NCBI GenBank assembly: GCA_018663165.1
Contig: JABJES010000290.1
Coordinates: 1 to 11,881, forward strand
Direction of reading: 5' to 3'
DNA from: Rhodospirillaceae bacterium
GTDB lineage: Bacteria; Pseudomonadota; Alphaproteobacteria; UBA11136
Length of the DNA: 11,881 nucleotides
Part shown: positions 1-7,491 of the stretch, piece by piece
How positions within the stretch are numbered: position 1 is the first letter of the stretch
Layout of the letters: the number at the start of each line of letters is the position of its first letter
Notes under the pieces: generated by a model
What the model saw: the letters and a program-made list of their open reading frames with translations, nothing else
Told to the model about the DNA's origin: nothing
Database searches by the model: none
Position numbers and translations under genes: made by a program

Positions 1-7
1 CCGTCAT
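1..7 (-). CDS. 5' end of the gene downstream of metG (partial; tatD expected by synteny)
   Basis: An ATG at 7-5 on the minus strand overlaps the metG TGA (6-4) in the four-base arrangement ATGA, typical of translational coupling. Only Met-Thr and one further base are visible, so the sequence gives no product. In many alphaproteobacteria metG is followed by tatD (a metal-dependent hydrolase/DNase) and a metallo-beta-lactamase-fold protein, so tatD is the expected gene. That is inference from gene order only. Confidence 0.4.
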
Positions 8-1581
8 TTGGCCCTCTCTTCGCCTTCTTCTTCGACGAAACGTGGAAACACCCCTTCCGGTTTGGGCAAGGGTGTGCCGGGTTTCAAGGCGTGATCGACG
101 CCGAGATGGGCAAAATCACGGGCGTCCTCGGGCACCGCCAACTGATCGAGCATTTGCGCCATCGAGCCGGGCATAAAGGGCTGCAGCAAAATGGCGATGT
201 GACGGATGGTTTCGGCCAATGTGTAGAGGACCGTCGCCATGCGGGGCGGATCGGTCTTTTTCAACGCCCAGGGAGCCTGGTCGTCGACATATTTGTTGGC
301 CATGCGGATGACCACCCAGATCGCCTCCAAGGCGTCGTGAAAGGCTTGATTGTCCATCTCGGCCCGCAGCATGGTGATCAGATTGGCCGCAGTATCGAGA
401 AGATTGTTATCCGCATCCGTAAATTCCCCGTGTTCCGGCATTTTGGCGTCACAGTTCTTATGGATCATCGACAGGGCGCGCTGGGCCAGATTACCCAGAT
501 CATTGGCCAGTTCGCTGTTCATGCGGCCGATCAGGGCACCATGGGAAAAATCCCCATCCTTGCCAAAGGGCACTTCGCGCAGCAGGAAAAAGCGCACCGG
601 GTCGAGGCTGTATGTCTCAATCAACTCGAAAGGGTCGATGACGTTGCCGATGGATTTTGAGATTTTCTCGCCCTCATTGGTCCACCAGCCATGGGCGAAG
701 ACTCGCTTGGGCACCTCGATCCCGGCAGCCATCAGAAAGGCCGGCCAGTAAACGGTGTGAAAGCGCAGGATGTCTTTCCCCACCATGTGCAGATCGGCGG
801 GCCAGAAGGCCTTGAATTCCGCGCCTTCCATGTCGGGATAGCCAGTGGCGGTGAGATAGTTGGTCAGCGCGTCGATCCACACATACATCACATGGTCGGG
901 GTCGTCGGGTACCGGCACCCCCCATTTGAAACTGGTGCGGGATACCGAAAGATCGCGCAAGGCACCCTCACCCTCGCCTTTGACGAAGCTTTTGACCTCG
1001 TTCATGCGGCTTTGGGGCTGGACGAAATCCGGGTGCTTTTCATAATGCTCAAGCAGCCGTTCCCGCCAGTTTGAAAGCCGGAAGAAATAGCTCGGTTCTT
1101 CCACCCATTCCACTTCCGCACCTGTCGGTGCCAGCTTTTTGCCGCCTTCGCCGTCGGTAAGCTCGCCCTCACCGTAAAAGGCCTCGTCGCGCACCGAATA
1201 CCAGCCGGCATAATTGCCGAGGTAAATCTCGTCCTTTTCCTTCAACACCCGCCATAATTCCTCAACCGCCTTGTTATGGTCGGGGTCGGTGGTGCGGATG
1301 AAGTCGGTATTGGTAAAGCCCATTACCTCGGCGAGATGGCGGAAATTGGCCGACACCTTATCGACGAACTCCTGGGGCGGCACCCCGGCATCGGCGGCGG
1401 CTTTTTCGACCTTTTGGCCGTGTTCGTCGGTGCCGGTGAGAAATTTGACTTTATAGCCGTCGAGGCGCTTGAAGCGGGCCAGAACGTCGCAGGCCAGAGT
1501 CGTATAGGCATGGCCGATATGAGGCGCATCGTTGACGTAATAGATCGGCGTCGTGATGTAAAAAGGCTTGGGTTCGGCCAT
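4..1581 (-). CDS. metG: Methionyl-tRNA synthetase
   Basis: A class I aminoacyl-tRNA synthetase of 525 residues that charges tRNA-Met with methionine in the cytoplasm. The N-terminal catalytic core opens with PFYITTPIYYVNDAPHIGHA; the HIGH signature is at residues 21-24 and the KMSKS-type loop reads KISKS at 306-310. The connective-peptide region (about 115-160, with GWYSVRDEAFY) has none of the cysteines that bind zinc in the E. coli enzyme, so this is a zinc-free form. The protein ends soon after the anticodon-binding helices and lacks the C-terminal EMAP/Trbp111-like dimerisation domain. The reading frame stays open further upstream to 1764, but the residues before the Met at 1581 look non-native and run into holB, so ATG 1581 is chosen. 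No good Shine-Dalgarno precedes it, which suggests coupling to holB, whose stop lies 37 bp upstream. Confidence 0.96.
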   Translation of the reverse strand: MAEPKPFYITTPIYYVNDAPHIGHAYTTLACDVLARFKRLDGYKVKFLTGTDEHGQKVEKAAADAGVPPQEFVDKVSANFRHLAEVMGFTNTDFIRTTDPDHNKAVEELWRVLKEKDEIYLGNYAGWYSVRDEAFYGEGELTDGEGGKKLAPTGAEVEWVEEPSYFFRLSNWRERLLEHYEKHPDFVQPQSRMNEVKSFVKGEGEGALRDLSVSRTSFKWGVPVPDDPDHVMYVWIDALTNYLTATGYPDMEGAEFKAFWPADLHMVGKDILRFHTVYWPAFLMAAGIEVPKRVFAHGWWTNEGEKISKSIGNVIDPFELIETYSLDPVRFFLLREVPFGKDGDFSHGALIGRMNSELANDLGNLAQRALSMIHKNCDAKMPEHGEFTDADNNLLDTAANLITMLRAEMDNQAFHDALEAIWVVIRMANKYVDDQAPWALKKTDPPRMATVLYTLAETIRHIAILLQPFMPGSMAQMLDQLAVPEDARDFAHLGVDHALKPGTPLPKPEGVFPRFVEEEGEERAK

Positions 1582-1618
1582 ATTTGTTTTAACGGCGACG
1601 CATTTTCCAGAGCAGGTA

Positions 1619-2734
1619 TCAGGCCCTGGGGCGCGCCGCCTTCTCCAGGGTGGAAAAAGCAGAAAGAACGACCGCTCGGCGGTCGAGGTAAACGCTGTCC
1701 GTCTTGGCGAACAGGCGCTGCAGGTTTTCCCATACCTCCACCCATTGATCAAGGCTGCGCGCATTAGCGAGCCGCGCCATCAAGCGCGCCTCCTGGCCCT
1801 CATTTGCCTCGGTTCCCAGCGCTCCGAAGCGGACCAGTCGCCCCAGCCATTGGCTGAGCAGTGTGGTCAGGGTCCTGTACGTCGTCTCGCCCTCTTTACG
1901 CGATACCCGGTCGGCCAGGGCCAGCAGGGCGGTGGTATTGGTATCGGGCAGGGTTTCAATAAGATCGATCATCTCGCCATAAAGCTCAATTCCGCCCTCC
2001 TCCATCAGGCGCAGGGCCTCGCCAGGGCTGCCCCCGGAAATCCGGTGAAGCTCGGTGATTTGACTTGCCGAAAGATCGGGATCAAGTGCGCTCACGGCTT
2101 TTGTAAAAGCCGGCGCGTCAAGGGCAGAGAGGCGCAACATGCGGCAGCGCGAGCGGATCGTCGGTAGCAGGCGCCCCGGTGCATGGCTGGCCAGCAGCAA
2201 CACGGTATTGGGCGGTGGCTCTTCGAGGCTTTTTAACAGGGCGTTGGCGGCGTTGCGGTTCATCTCGTCGAGGGTATCGACGACGACGACCCGATAGCCC
2301 CCTTCTCCCGGTGTTTTGTGGAGAAAATCACTGACCTTACGCACATCATCAACGGTGATGGTGCTGCGCATCCGCCCGGTCTTGGGGTCGAGGCCGCGCT
2401 CAATGATTTTTAAATCCGGGTGGCCACCGGCGGCAATGCGTCGAAAGATCGAGCTTTCAGAATCGATGAAAAGACTGGTGTCGGCTGCCTGATCCTCGCC
2501 GGCGAAGAGGTCGCTACTTTCGCTTACCCCTCCGGCAAGGATAAAGCGGGCAAAGCGATAGGCCAGGGTTGCCTTGCCGATCCCCGGCGGCCCGCCGAGA
2601 ATCCAGGCATGGTGAAAGCGCTTGCCTTCAAACTGGCTGCGCATCAGGGATTCCGCCTTTTCATGGCCGAAGAGCAGAGGGTTGCGGCGTGGTGGCGGTG
2701 GGAATTCCTCGTCGGGTTCCAGCATCGCGCTCAT
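1619..2734 (-). CDS. holB: DNA polymerase III delta' subunit (clamp loader)
   Basis: A 371-residue AAA+ clamp-loader subunit that with delta and DnaX opens and loads the beta sliding clamp. It shows LFGHEKAE near residue 21, a P-loop-like GPPGIGKAT at 48-56, a Walker B/sensor region VVVVDTLDEMNRNAANALLK around 149-168, EEPPPNT at 171-177, and SRC at 195-197, the conserved arginine-finger motif of delta'. The P-loop has Ala where Ser/Thr normally follows the Lys, consistent with delta' being a non-hydrolysing member. The zinc-module cysteines of E. coli delta' are absent; the 70-100 region is Ser/Asp-rich, as I recall for alphaproteobacterial versions. The ATG lies one base after the tmk stop, with a GAGG Shine-Dalgarno inside the tmk end, so the two are coupled. 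Confidence 0.93.
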   Translation of the reverse strand: MSAMLEPDEEFPPPPRRNPLLFGHEKAESLMRSQFEGKRFHHAWILGGPPGIGKATLAYRFARFILAGGVSESSDLFAGEDQAADTSLFIDSESSIFRRIAAGGHPDLKIIERGLDPKTGRMRSTITVDDVRKVSDFLHKTPGEGGYRVVVVDTLDEMNRNAANALLKSLEEPPPNTVLLLASHAPGRLLPTIRSRCRMLRLSALDAPAFTKAVSALDPDLSASQITELHRISGGSPGEALRLMEEGGIELYGEMIDLIETLPDTNTTALLALADRVSRKEGETTYRTLTTLLSQWLGRLVRFGALGTEANEGQEARLMARLANARSLDQWVEVWENLQRLFAKTDSVYLDRRAVVLSAFSTLEKAARPRA

Positions 2735-2735
2735 T

Positions 2736-3398
2736 TTATGCCTCTTCTGCGGGCTGCGCCGGGAGAAGATCGACCTTCAGGCGGTCGGTAATGGCCGCCA
2801 GAATATCCCGGTGCACGTTGGCCACTGATCCCTCGGCGTCGAGAACCGCACAACGGTCGGGTTCGCGCTCGGCAATGTCACGGAATCCCTGGCGCAGACG
2901 GTGATGAAAATCTTCACCCATGCGCTCATAACGATGGTCGTCCCCTTGCCTTTTTCCGGCCCGCGCCAACCCTGTTTCAACGCCGAGATCAAGAATAAGG
3001 GTAAGGTCCGGGCGAATATCGCCGAGAACCATGTCCGAGAGGCTTTGAACAACGTCGATACCAAGACCCAGACCAACGCCTTGATAGGCGATGGTTGAAT
3101 CGGCAAAGCGGTCGCAGATCACCCAAGCGCCCTCTTCCAGGGCCGGGCGTATTTTGCGGGTCAGGTGATCAGCGCGGGCGGCCAACAGAAGAAGGGTTTC
3201 GGCCATTGGCGTCCAGCGGCCAATTTCGCCTTCAACCAACAATTTACGGATATCTTCCGCCCCTTTTGAACCGCCGGGCTCACGGGTGGTCAGAACTTTA
3301 ATGCCGGTGCTTTCAAGGGATTGTGCAAGCAGCGCGACCTGGGTTGATTTCCCCGCCCCCTCGCCGCCTTCCAGGGTGATGAAACGCCCCCTGGTCAT
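2736..3398 (-). CDS. tmk: Thymidylate kinase
   Basis: A 220-residue P-loop kinase that phosphorylates dTMP to dTDP in dTTP synthesis. The first strand and Walker A read FITLEGGEGAGKSTQ (residues 6-20), followed by TREPGG at 38-43, the DRF motif with DRFADSTIAYQG at 97-108, and a basic LID segment around 146-158 (RAGKRQGDDHRYE). Length is close to the family norm. Start: ATG 3398, encoding MTRGRFITLEG, matches the usual N-terminus and has AAGGG just upstream. The frame is open to a GTG at 3455 that would overlap the carboxypeptidase gene and add 19 non-conserved residues, so that start is disfavoured. It sits 34 bp after the carboxypeptidase stop and 1 bp before holB; tmk-holB-metG is a common alphaproteobacterial arrangement. 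Confidence 0.95.
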   Translation of the reverse strand: MTRGRFITLEGGEGAGKSTQVALLAQSLESTGIKVLTTREPGGSKGAEDIRKLLVEGEIGRWTPMAETLLLLAARADHLTRKIRPALEEGAWVICDRFADSTIAYQGVGLGLGIDVVQSLSDMVLGDIRPDLTLILDLGVETGLARAGKRQGDDHRYERMGEDFHHRLRQGFRDIAEREPDRCAVLDAEGSVANVHRDILAAITDRLKVDLLPAQPAEEA

Positions 3399-3432
3399 AT
3401 CCCTTGCCACATAGGGACACGTATTGTGGTCA

Positions 3433-4656
3433 TCAGTTGCTTCCTTGAGGTTCACTGATTACCAGAGACCCCCAGAGCAGATAGCCGAGCGCCGCCTGGA
3501 TGCGGCCCAGAGATCCCAGGCGGGCGACACCGGCCCCGGCATAAAGGGGGATTTCAATGGGGTCGCTATCCGGTGCCGTGATGATCAAACGGGCGAGTTT
3601 GTCCCCCTGTGTGACCGGTGCTGGTATCGGCTCGTTATAGATTACCTTGGCAACCATGCCTCGCCGCGCCTTGCGGGGCAGTGTGATGATCAGGTTTTGA
3701 TTGATGACCAGTGGCACCGTTGGCGCCGCACCGAGCCAGACGTCCGCCTGGGTGACCGTCTCTCCGGCGGTAAAGAGGTTGTAATTGTTGAATTCGCGGA
3801 ATCCCCATTCCAGAATCCGCTCTGATTCCTTTGCTCTTTCCTTGATGCTGGACATGCCGTTCAAAACCATGATGAGACGTCGCCCGTCTTTTTCCGCCGA
3901 AGCGGTGATCCCGAAACCACCGGCTTCCGTATGGCCTGTTTTAAGACCATCGGCCTTCAGGCGGGGCTTGTAGAGAAGTGGGTTGCGGTTGGGCTGGGCT
4001 TTCATGCCCTTGCCGTATTGAAAGCTCTTTTCGGCGTAAAAATGGTAATATTGCGGAAATTCGCGGATCGTCAGTTCAGCCAGAAGGGCAAGGTCGCGGG
4101 CGGTCATCATATGCTCGGGATCGGGCCAGCCGGTGGAATTTTTAAAAAAGCTGTTCTCAAGACCCAATTCGTGGGCGCGCAGGGTCATGGCCTCGGCAAA
4201 GGCATCCTCGCTGCCGGCCAGACCTTCAGCAAGAACAATACAGGCGTCATTGCCGGAATGGACGATAACGCCGTGGATGAGATCCTCGACCGTCACATTG
4301 TCGCCTTCGCGGACGAACATTTTTGATCCGCCCTTGCGCCAAGCCTTGACGCTGACTGGTAGTTGGTCGTCAAGGGACAGGCTGCCGTCACGCAGATGCT
4401 CGAAAACCATGAAGATGGTCATCAGCTTGCTCATTGATGAGGGCGGCATGGGGGTGTCTGCGTTCTTCTCAAAAAGCACGGCGCCGGTCTCAAAATCGAC
4501 GAGAAAGGCTTCTTTAGCCGCAGTTTCGATGGCTTTGGCCGGGGCCAGTCCAAGTCCAAGGCCGAGCAAAAAGGCGATGGTCGCCAGCACCGGCAACAGG
4601 CGGGAGCAAAAACGGAGAGGAATGAAAAAAGTCTTCAAGGGGATAATCCTGTTCAC
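3433..4656 (-). CDS. dacA: D-alanyl-D-alanine carboxypeptidase (PBP5/DacA class)
   Basis: A periplasmic penicillin-binding protein (peptidase S11) that removes the terminal D-Ala of peptidoglycan stem peptides. The N-terminus is a signal peptide with a hydrophobic core (about 20-38) and likely cleavage after APAKA at residue 42. The three active-site motifs are present: SMSK at 74-77 (nucleophile Ser74), SGN at 134-136 and KTG at 239-241. A PBP5-type C-terminal beta domain follows, and the last about 25 residues form a hydrophobic/amphipathic segment (LGYLLWGSLVI) fitting membrane-surface anchoring. Start is uncertain: GTG 4656 gives 407 residues but has no clear ribosome site, whereas TTG 4638 (401 residues, beginning MKTFFIPLRF) has AGGA eight bases upstream and gives a more usual signal peptide. 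The exact paralogue (dacA, dacC or dacD) cannot be assigned. Confidence 0.92.
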   Translation of the reverse strand: MNRIIPLKTFFIPLRFCSRLLPVLATIAFLLGLGLGLAPAKAIETAAKEAFLVDFETGAVLFEKNADTPMPPSSMSKLMTIFMVFEHLRDGSLSLDDQLPVSVKAWRKGGSKMFVREGDNVTVEDLIHGVIVHSGNDACIVLAEGLAGSEDAFAEAMTLRAHELGLENSFFKNSTGWPDPEHMMTARDLALLAELTIREFPQYYHFYAEKSFQYGKGMKAQPNRNPLLYKPRLKADGLKTGHTEAGGFGITASAEKDGRRLIMVLNGMSSIKERAKESERILEWGFREFNNYNLFTAGETVTQADVWLGAAPTVPLVINQNLIITLPRKARRGMVAKVIYNEPIPAPVTQGDKLARLIITAPDSDPIEIPLYAGAGVARLGSLGRIQAALGYLLWGSLVISEPQGSN

Positions 4657-4700
4657 GCCGGGGGTTGGTCTCTCGATGAAGGGGCGACCTTAAAACGTCT

Positions 4701-5732
4701 CTATTCGACGATCAGCCGGGCATTCTTGTACCCGGCATTGATCACGCTGTCGAGGATGCTATCGGCTTGTTCTACAGTTCTGAAGGGGCCAATTCGCACC
4801 CGGAAATAGGTTTGAGCGCCAACTTTGGCCTCAGTGATCTGGGCCGGGCTGATCCGGGCGATCTGGGTTTTTATGCGATAGGCGTTTTCCACCTTGGTGA
4901 AGGCCCCGGCCTGAATATAGAGGGCAGTCGGCCTGACGTATTTTTGGCTGACGACGGGGTCGACCGGTTCTTCTTTAATTGCAGACAGGGTTTCTGCGTC
5001 GCCCATTTCAGGCAGGGCAGAGCGGAGAACCGGCGCTGTCTCATCGTTCTTACTTGTTTCAGGCGCGTTGCCTTGTTCACCAGGTGGCGGTGCCAGGGAT
5101 TGACTGGTGACCACATCTCTTTCAACCGCTGTAATTTTTATTTTTTCTTCTTCCCGCAGTTCTTTTGGTGAGTTCTGATACGCAATCAGGCGGCTTTCAT
5201 CGGCGAGAACCTGTACCCGCACCCGAGCCGTCCCCTGTTTCTCAAAGCCGAGCAATTGGGCCGTGCGCCGCGAGGCGTCGAGGATGCGTCCATTGACGAA
5301 AGGCCCGCGATCATTGACCACGAGCTTGAGTGATCGACCATTTTCAAGATTAGTCACCTGCACAACGCTGGGCATGGGCAGGGTCTTGTGGGCCGCCGAG
5401 ATGGCGTTCATGTCGAAGGTTTCGCCGTTGGCGGTCAGGGCACCGTGAAACTGCTTGCCATACCAAGAGGCGATTCCGGTTTCGTCGTATTCGTAATCAA
5501 CGCTCGGGTAGTACCAAACATCGTTTATCTCATAGGGATCGCCGACCTTGTACGTGCCGGTTTTCTTTTCCACTTTGGGTTGGAGTTTTTTTGTCGCATG
5601 AACCACAAGCTGGGTTTCCGCACAGGCGGTGATTAAAAACGCCGAAAGCAGGATGAGACAAAGCCCGGCGCGGGGAAAGGCGCAAAAACGACCGGAGAAA
5701 TATCTGGAAACGAAACTTTTAAAACCCATCAT
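4701..5732 (-). CDS. rlpA: RlpA, septal-ring lytic transglycosylase-like lipoprotein with SPOR domain
   Basis: A 343-residue outer-membrane lipoprotein. Residues 1-37 form a lipoprotein signal with lipobox LITAC (Cys37). The double-psi beta-barrel domain spans about 85-175 (GIASWYGKQFHG, NDRGPFVNGRILD). Glu104, His115 and Asp141 have the same spacing as the Glu/His/Asp residues reported to be important in Pseudomonas aeruginosa RlpA, so lytic activity on peptide-stripped glycan is plausible. A charged, Pro/Glu-rich linker (about 180-265) leads to a C-terminal SPOR domain (about 268-343, from ALYIQAGAF), which binds denuded glycan at division septa. Its place between mltB and the carboxypeptidase is standard in alphaproteobacteria. 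Tandem ATG ATG codons begin the gene; the first is used here, with only a weak GGTAAG upstream. Confidence 0.95.
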   Translation of the reverse strand: MMGFKSFVSRYFSGRFCAFPRAGLCLILLSAFLITACAETQLVVHATKKLQPKVEKKTGTYKVGDPYEINDVWYYPSVDYEYDETGIASWYGKQFHGALTANGETFDMNAISAAHKTLPMPSVVQVTNLENGRSLKLVVNDRGPFVNGRILDASRRTAQLLGFEKQGTARVRVQVLADESRLIAYQNSPKELREEEKIKITAVERDVVTSQSLAPPPGEQGNAPETSKNDETAPVLRSALPEMGDAETLSAIKEEPVDPVVSQKYVRPTALYIQAGAFTKVENAYRIKTQIARISPAQITEAKVGAQTYFRVRIGPFRTVEQADSILDSVINAGYKNARLIVE

Positions 5733-5772
5733 CTGGTAGTACTTACCATGAATGTCTGCTGGATGTGGGATT

Positions 5773-6843
5773 TTACTGGGTTTTTATCTGGTCGGCAAGC
5801 TGGCCGACGGCAATGGCGAAGAAATTCGAGCGGTTCCAGTCGAGGATGACGTCGAAATTATCATAAACCAGAAAGGCCCGCCCGGTTTTGCCTTCAGGCC
5901 CCCCCTTCTTCTTACTTTCAGGCAGGACGATGCGGCCCTTGATGCCGTCCCGCAGGGGAAGTGCGCTGCCATCAACCCTCATAACGCCAAGAGCGTGCCA
6001 TTGGGCGAGGGTCAGACGGTTGGTCTTGCTCGCCAGTGTGGTGTCAAAGCCTTCAGGCAGGCGAACTTCACGCCCCCAGGTGAGGTCCGGGTTCCAGCCC
6101 GCTTTTTTCAGGTAATTGGCGCCTGAGGCCAGGGCGTCGGCGCGGGTGTTCCAGATATCGATGCGGTTGTCGCCGTTGTAATCGGTGGCGTGGGAAAGAA
6201 AGGACGATGGCATGAACTGGGTCTGGCCCATGGCCCCGGCCCAGGAGCCAGACATCTTGTCAGCAGTGATATGGCCGTCATCGATAATCTTCAGGGCGTT
6301 CATCAACTCTTTGCGGAAATAGGCGCTGCGCCGCCCGTCATGGGCCAGGGTGGCCAGTGCGGCGACCACCGAATAGCCGCCCGAGACCCGGCCGAAATCG
6401 GTTTCGATCCCCCAAAAGGCGACGATATAGCGTCCAGGCACCCCGTATTTTGCCTCCAGGGCGGTGAGCAATTCGCGGTTTTCAGCCAGTTTCTGTCGCC
6501 CCTTTTTAACCCTTGAGGCCGGCACGACACGGTTCAGATACTGGGTCAGCGTCAGCGTGAATTCGGGCTGTTTGCGGTCAAGTTCAATGATCCGTGGAAT
6601 CGGTTGAAGATCGCTTAATGCGGCCTTGATGGTGGCTTCTGAAATACCTTTTTCCCGGGCTTGCGCCCGAACCCCGACAAGCCAGGCCTCGAAATTACCC
6701 TGGTCACTTTTGTCGCCGATTTCAGGTGCGTCTGCGGCCTGAGCCAGGGCGGCCTGGATATCGACGAAAGGCCCCAGAGCGGCAAGAAGAATGATCGTCA
6801 AGGCGAGGATTGGACGTGGAAAATTCGGCATGAAGAAGGACAC
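5773..6843 (-). CDS. mltB: Lytic murein transglycosylase, MltB/SltB family
   Basis: A 356-residue lytic transglycosylase that cleaves the MurNAc-GlcNAc bond to form 1,6-anhydro-MurNAc ends. A signal sequence occupies about residues 1-35 (hydrophobic 11-24, AQA near 34-37). It has no lipobox cysteine, so it is probably a soluble periplasmic protein, unlike E. coli MltB. The SLT_2 domain covers most of the rest; the catalytic Glu is Glu147 in FWGIETDFG, followed by GAMGQTQFMPSSF at 203-215 and DYNGDNRIDIW at 221-231. No peptidoglycan-binding domain follows. Start: GTG 6843, or ATG 6831 four codons in, which has AGGTG nine bases upstream and may be the true start. It lies 40 bp before rlpA and about 50 bp after the DUF3126 gene. 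Confidence 0.92.
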   Translation of the reverse strand: MSFFMPNFPRPILALTIILLAALGPFVDIQAALAQAADAPEIGDKSDQGNFEAWLVGVRAQAREKGISEATIKAALSDLQPIPRIIELDRKQPEFTLTLTQYLNRVVPASRVKKGRQKLAENRELLTALEAKYGVPGRYIVAFWGIETDFGRVSGGYSVVAALATLAHDGRRSAYFRKELMNALKIIDDGHITADKMSGSWAGAMGQTQFMPSSFLSHATDYNGDNRIDIWNTRADALASGANYLKKAGWNPDLTWGREVRLPEGFDTTLASKTNRLTLAQWHALGVMRVDGSALPLRDGIKGRIVLPESKKKGGPEGKTGRAFLVYDNFDVILDWNRSNFFAIAVGQLADQIKTQ

Positions 6844-6891
6844 CTGAGGCAGTTGGCGGAGGGATAGCAGAGCGTTGAGCAGAGCTGTGGC

Positions 6892-7107
6892 TTAGTCTTC
6901 GGGCAGGTCCATTGCCAGGATGGCCATGTTGAAGGCATAAGATATCTCGCCGTCTTCTTCATCCTTGTAGATGACGCCGATGAATTCATCGCCAACATTA
7001 ACCTCGACGGAACCGTCCTTGCTGGCTTCGGCCTGGAGCTTGATCTGGTTCGATCCGAACAGGGTGCGCAAATATTTCTGGACGCGGGCGATTTCTGACT
7101 GATTCAC
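6892..7107 (-). CDS. Small DUF3126-type protein, function unknown
   Basis: A 71-residue acidic protein beginning (M)NQSEIARVQKYLRTLFGSN and ending YAFNMAILAMDLPED. The pattern of an N-terminal helix, a short strand pair with GDEFIGVIYKDEEDGE and a final AFNMAIL segment matches my memory of the alphaproteobacterial DUF3126 family; I know of no established function. It has no signal peptide or membrane segment and is likely cytosolic. GTG 7107 is chosen because AGAGGAGA lies seven bases upstream and the family homology starts here; the frame runs on to 7185, but that extension is unlike the family. It is the first gene before mltB, with 48-60 bp between them and no visible terminator, so it may head the envelope/replication operon. 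Confidence 0.85.
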   Translation of the reverse strand: MNQSEIARVQKYLRTLFGSNQIKLQAEASKDGSVEVNVGDEFIGVIYKDEEDGEISYAFNMAILAMDLPED

Positions 7108-7125
7108 GGGGGCTCTCCTCTTTTG

Positions 7126-7154
7126 GCTATATCTTGATGGTGCTGTGTTGATAA
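7126..7154 (-). promoter_or_regulatory. Candidate sigma70-type promoter for the DUF3126 gene and downstream cluster
   Basis: Read on the minus strand, TTATCA (7154-7149) and TATAGC (7131-7126) are separated by 17 bp; each box matches four of six consensus positions. Transcription would start near 7119, giving a leader of about a dozen bases that contains the AGAGGAGA ribosome site of the GTG at 7107. The geometry is good but the boxes are only moderate matches, so this is a prediction. Confidence 0.35.
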
Positions 7155-7194
7155 TTCTTTTGCCACAGCCCGGCCCCCGGCGCAATCATGGCTG

Positions 7195-7224
7195 CTGACG
7201 AAAGCTATTCAATCGTCTTATAAG
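7195..7224 (+). promoter_or_regulatory. Candidate plus-strand promoter in the intergenic region
   Basis: CTGACG (7195-7200, four of six to TTGACA) and TATAAG (7219-7224, five of six to TATAAT) are separated by 18 bp. A start near 7231 would yield an RNA running toward the ATG at 7269 and the terminator-like hairpins at 7328-7355 and 7400-7415. It is supported only by box matches and by the consistent arrangement of the downstream signals. Confidence 0.3.
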
Positions 7225-7268
7225 TAAAAATGAGCGAAAGATTTTTTTAATTTAAGGGAGCAGCCTTA

Positions 7269-7487
7269 ATGATCACCGCCAGCCGGAAACATCTAGATGA
7301 GGCGGGGAAAAGTTATTGGCCTCATTGCATTTTTGCGATCAAAAATGGTTTTTTTCTTGTCTGGATCGGGATCATTAGCGTTTTGCACGGAATATGTCCG
7401 GCCTTCAGGCCTTTTTATCCCCGCCACGCTGTGTTGCGTATGAGTGAGGAGGCGCAGAAACGGGACGCCGGTATCAGCCGGGTTTGA
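7269..7487 (+). CDS. Possible small hydrophobic-segment protein (doubtful ORF)
   Basis: A 72-codon ORF with ATG preceded by AAGGGAG at an eight-base spacing. Residues 27-43 (GFFLVWIGIISVLHGI and neighbours) could form one membrane helix, with a basic N-terminal side and a charged tail. I recognise no family. Two terminator-like hairpins lie inside the reading frame, which argues against translation of the full ORF. It ends five bases from the convergent egtE-like stop. It may be a real small membrane protein, a leader peptide of a short RNA, or chance. Confidence 0.25.
   Translation: MITASRKHLDEAGKSYWPHCIFAIKNGFFLVWIGIISVLHGICPAFRPFYPRHAVLRMSEEAQKRDAGISRV
7328..7355 (+). terminator. AT-rich hairpin followed by a T run
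   Basis: A perfect inverted repeat, CATTTTTG (7328-7335) and CAAAAATG (7340-7347), has a four-base loop CGAT. After one G comes a run of seven T (7349-7355). The layout is that of an intrinsic terminator for plus-strand RNA, but the stem is AT-rich and so weak. The run lies on the wrong side to serve minus-strand transcripts. Confidence 0.35.
7400..7415 (+). terminator. Short GC hairpin with T run, terminator-like
   Basis: GGCC, loop TTCA, GGCC, then five T on the plus strand. The four-pair stem is short for an intrinsic terminator. It could end a plus-strand transcript from near 7231, giving an RNA of about 185 nt. It is also one copy of a 10-mer that recurs through the window. Confidence 0.35.
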
Positions 7488-7491
7488 GCTC

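Larger units (their letters stand above)
7108..7491. other. 384 bp intergenic region with plus-strand transcription signals
   Basis: This gap separates the DUF3126 gene start from the end of the egtE-like gene. It is more AT-rich than its surroundings, especially 7200-7400. It contains a minus-strand promoter candidate near 7126-7154, a plus-strand promoter candidate at 7195-7224, a ribosome-binding-like AAGGGAG at 7254-7260, a weakly supported 72-codon plus-strand ORF (7269-7487), and two plus-strand terminator-like structures at 7328-7355 and 7400-7415. No tRNA, repeat array or recognisable protein fragment is seen. Confidence 0.6.

Noticed and set aside
91..1767. Long plus-strand open frames opposite metG
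   Set aside because: They are antisense to a well-conserved synthetase, show no recognisable domains, and arise from GC-rich codon bias in the real gene.
5752..6126. Plus-strand 124-codon frame opposite mltB
   Set aside because: It mirrors the SLT_2-domain coding sequence, has no family resemblance and no convincing ribosome site.
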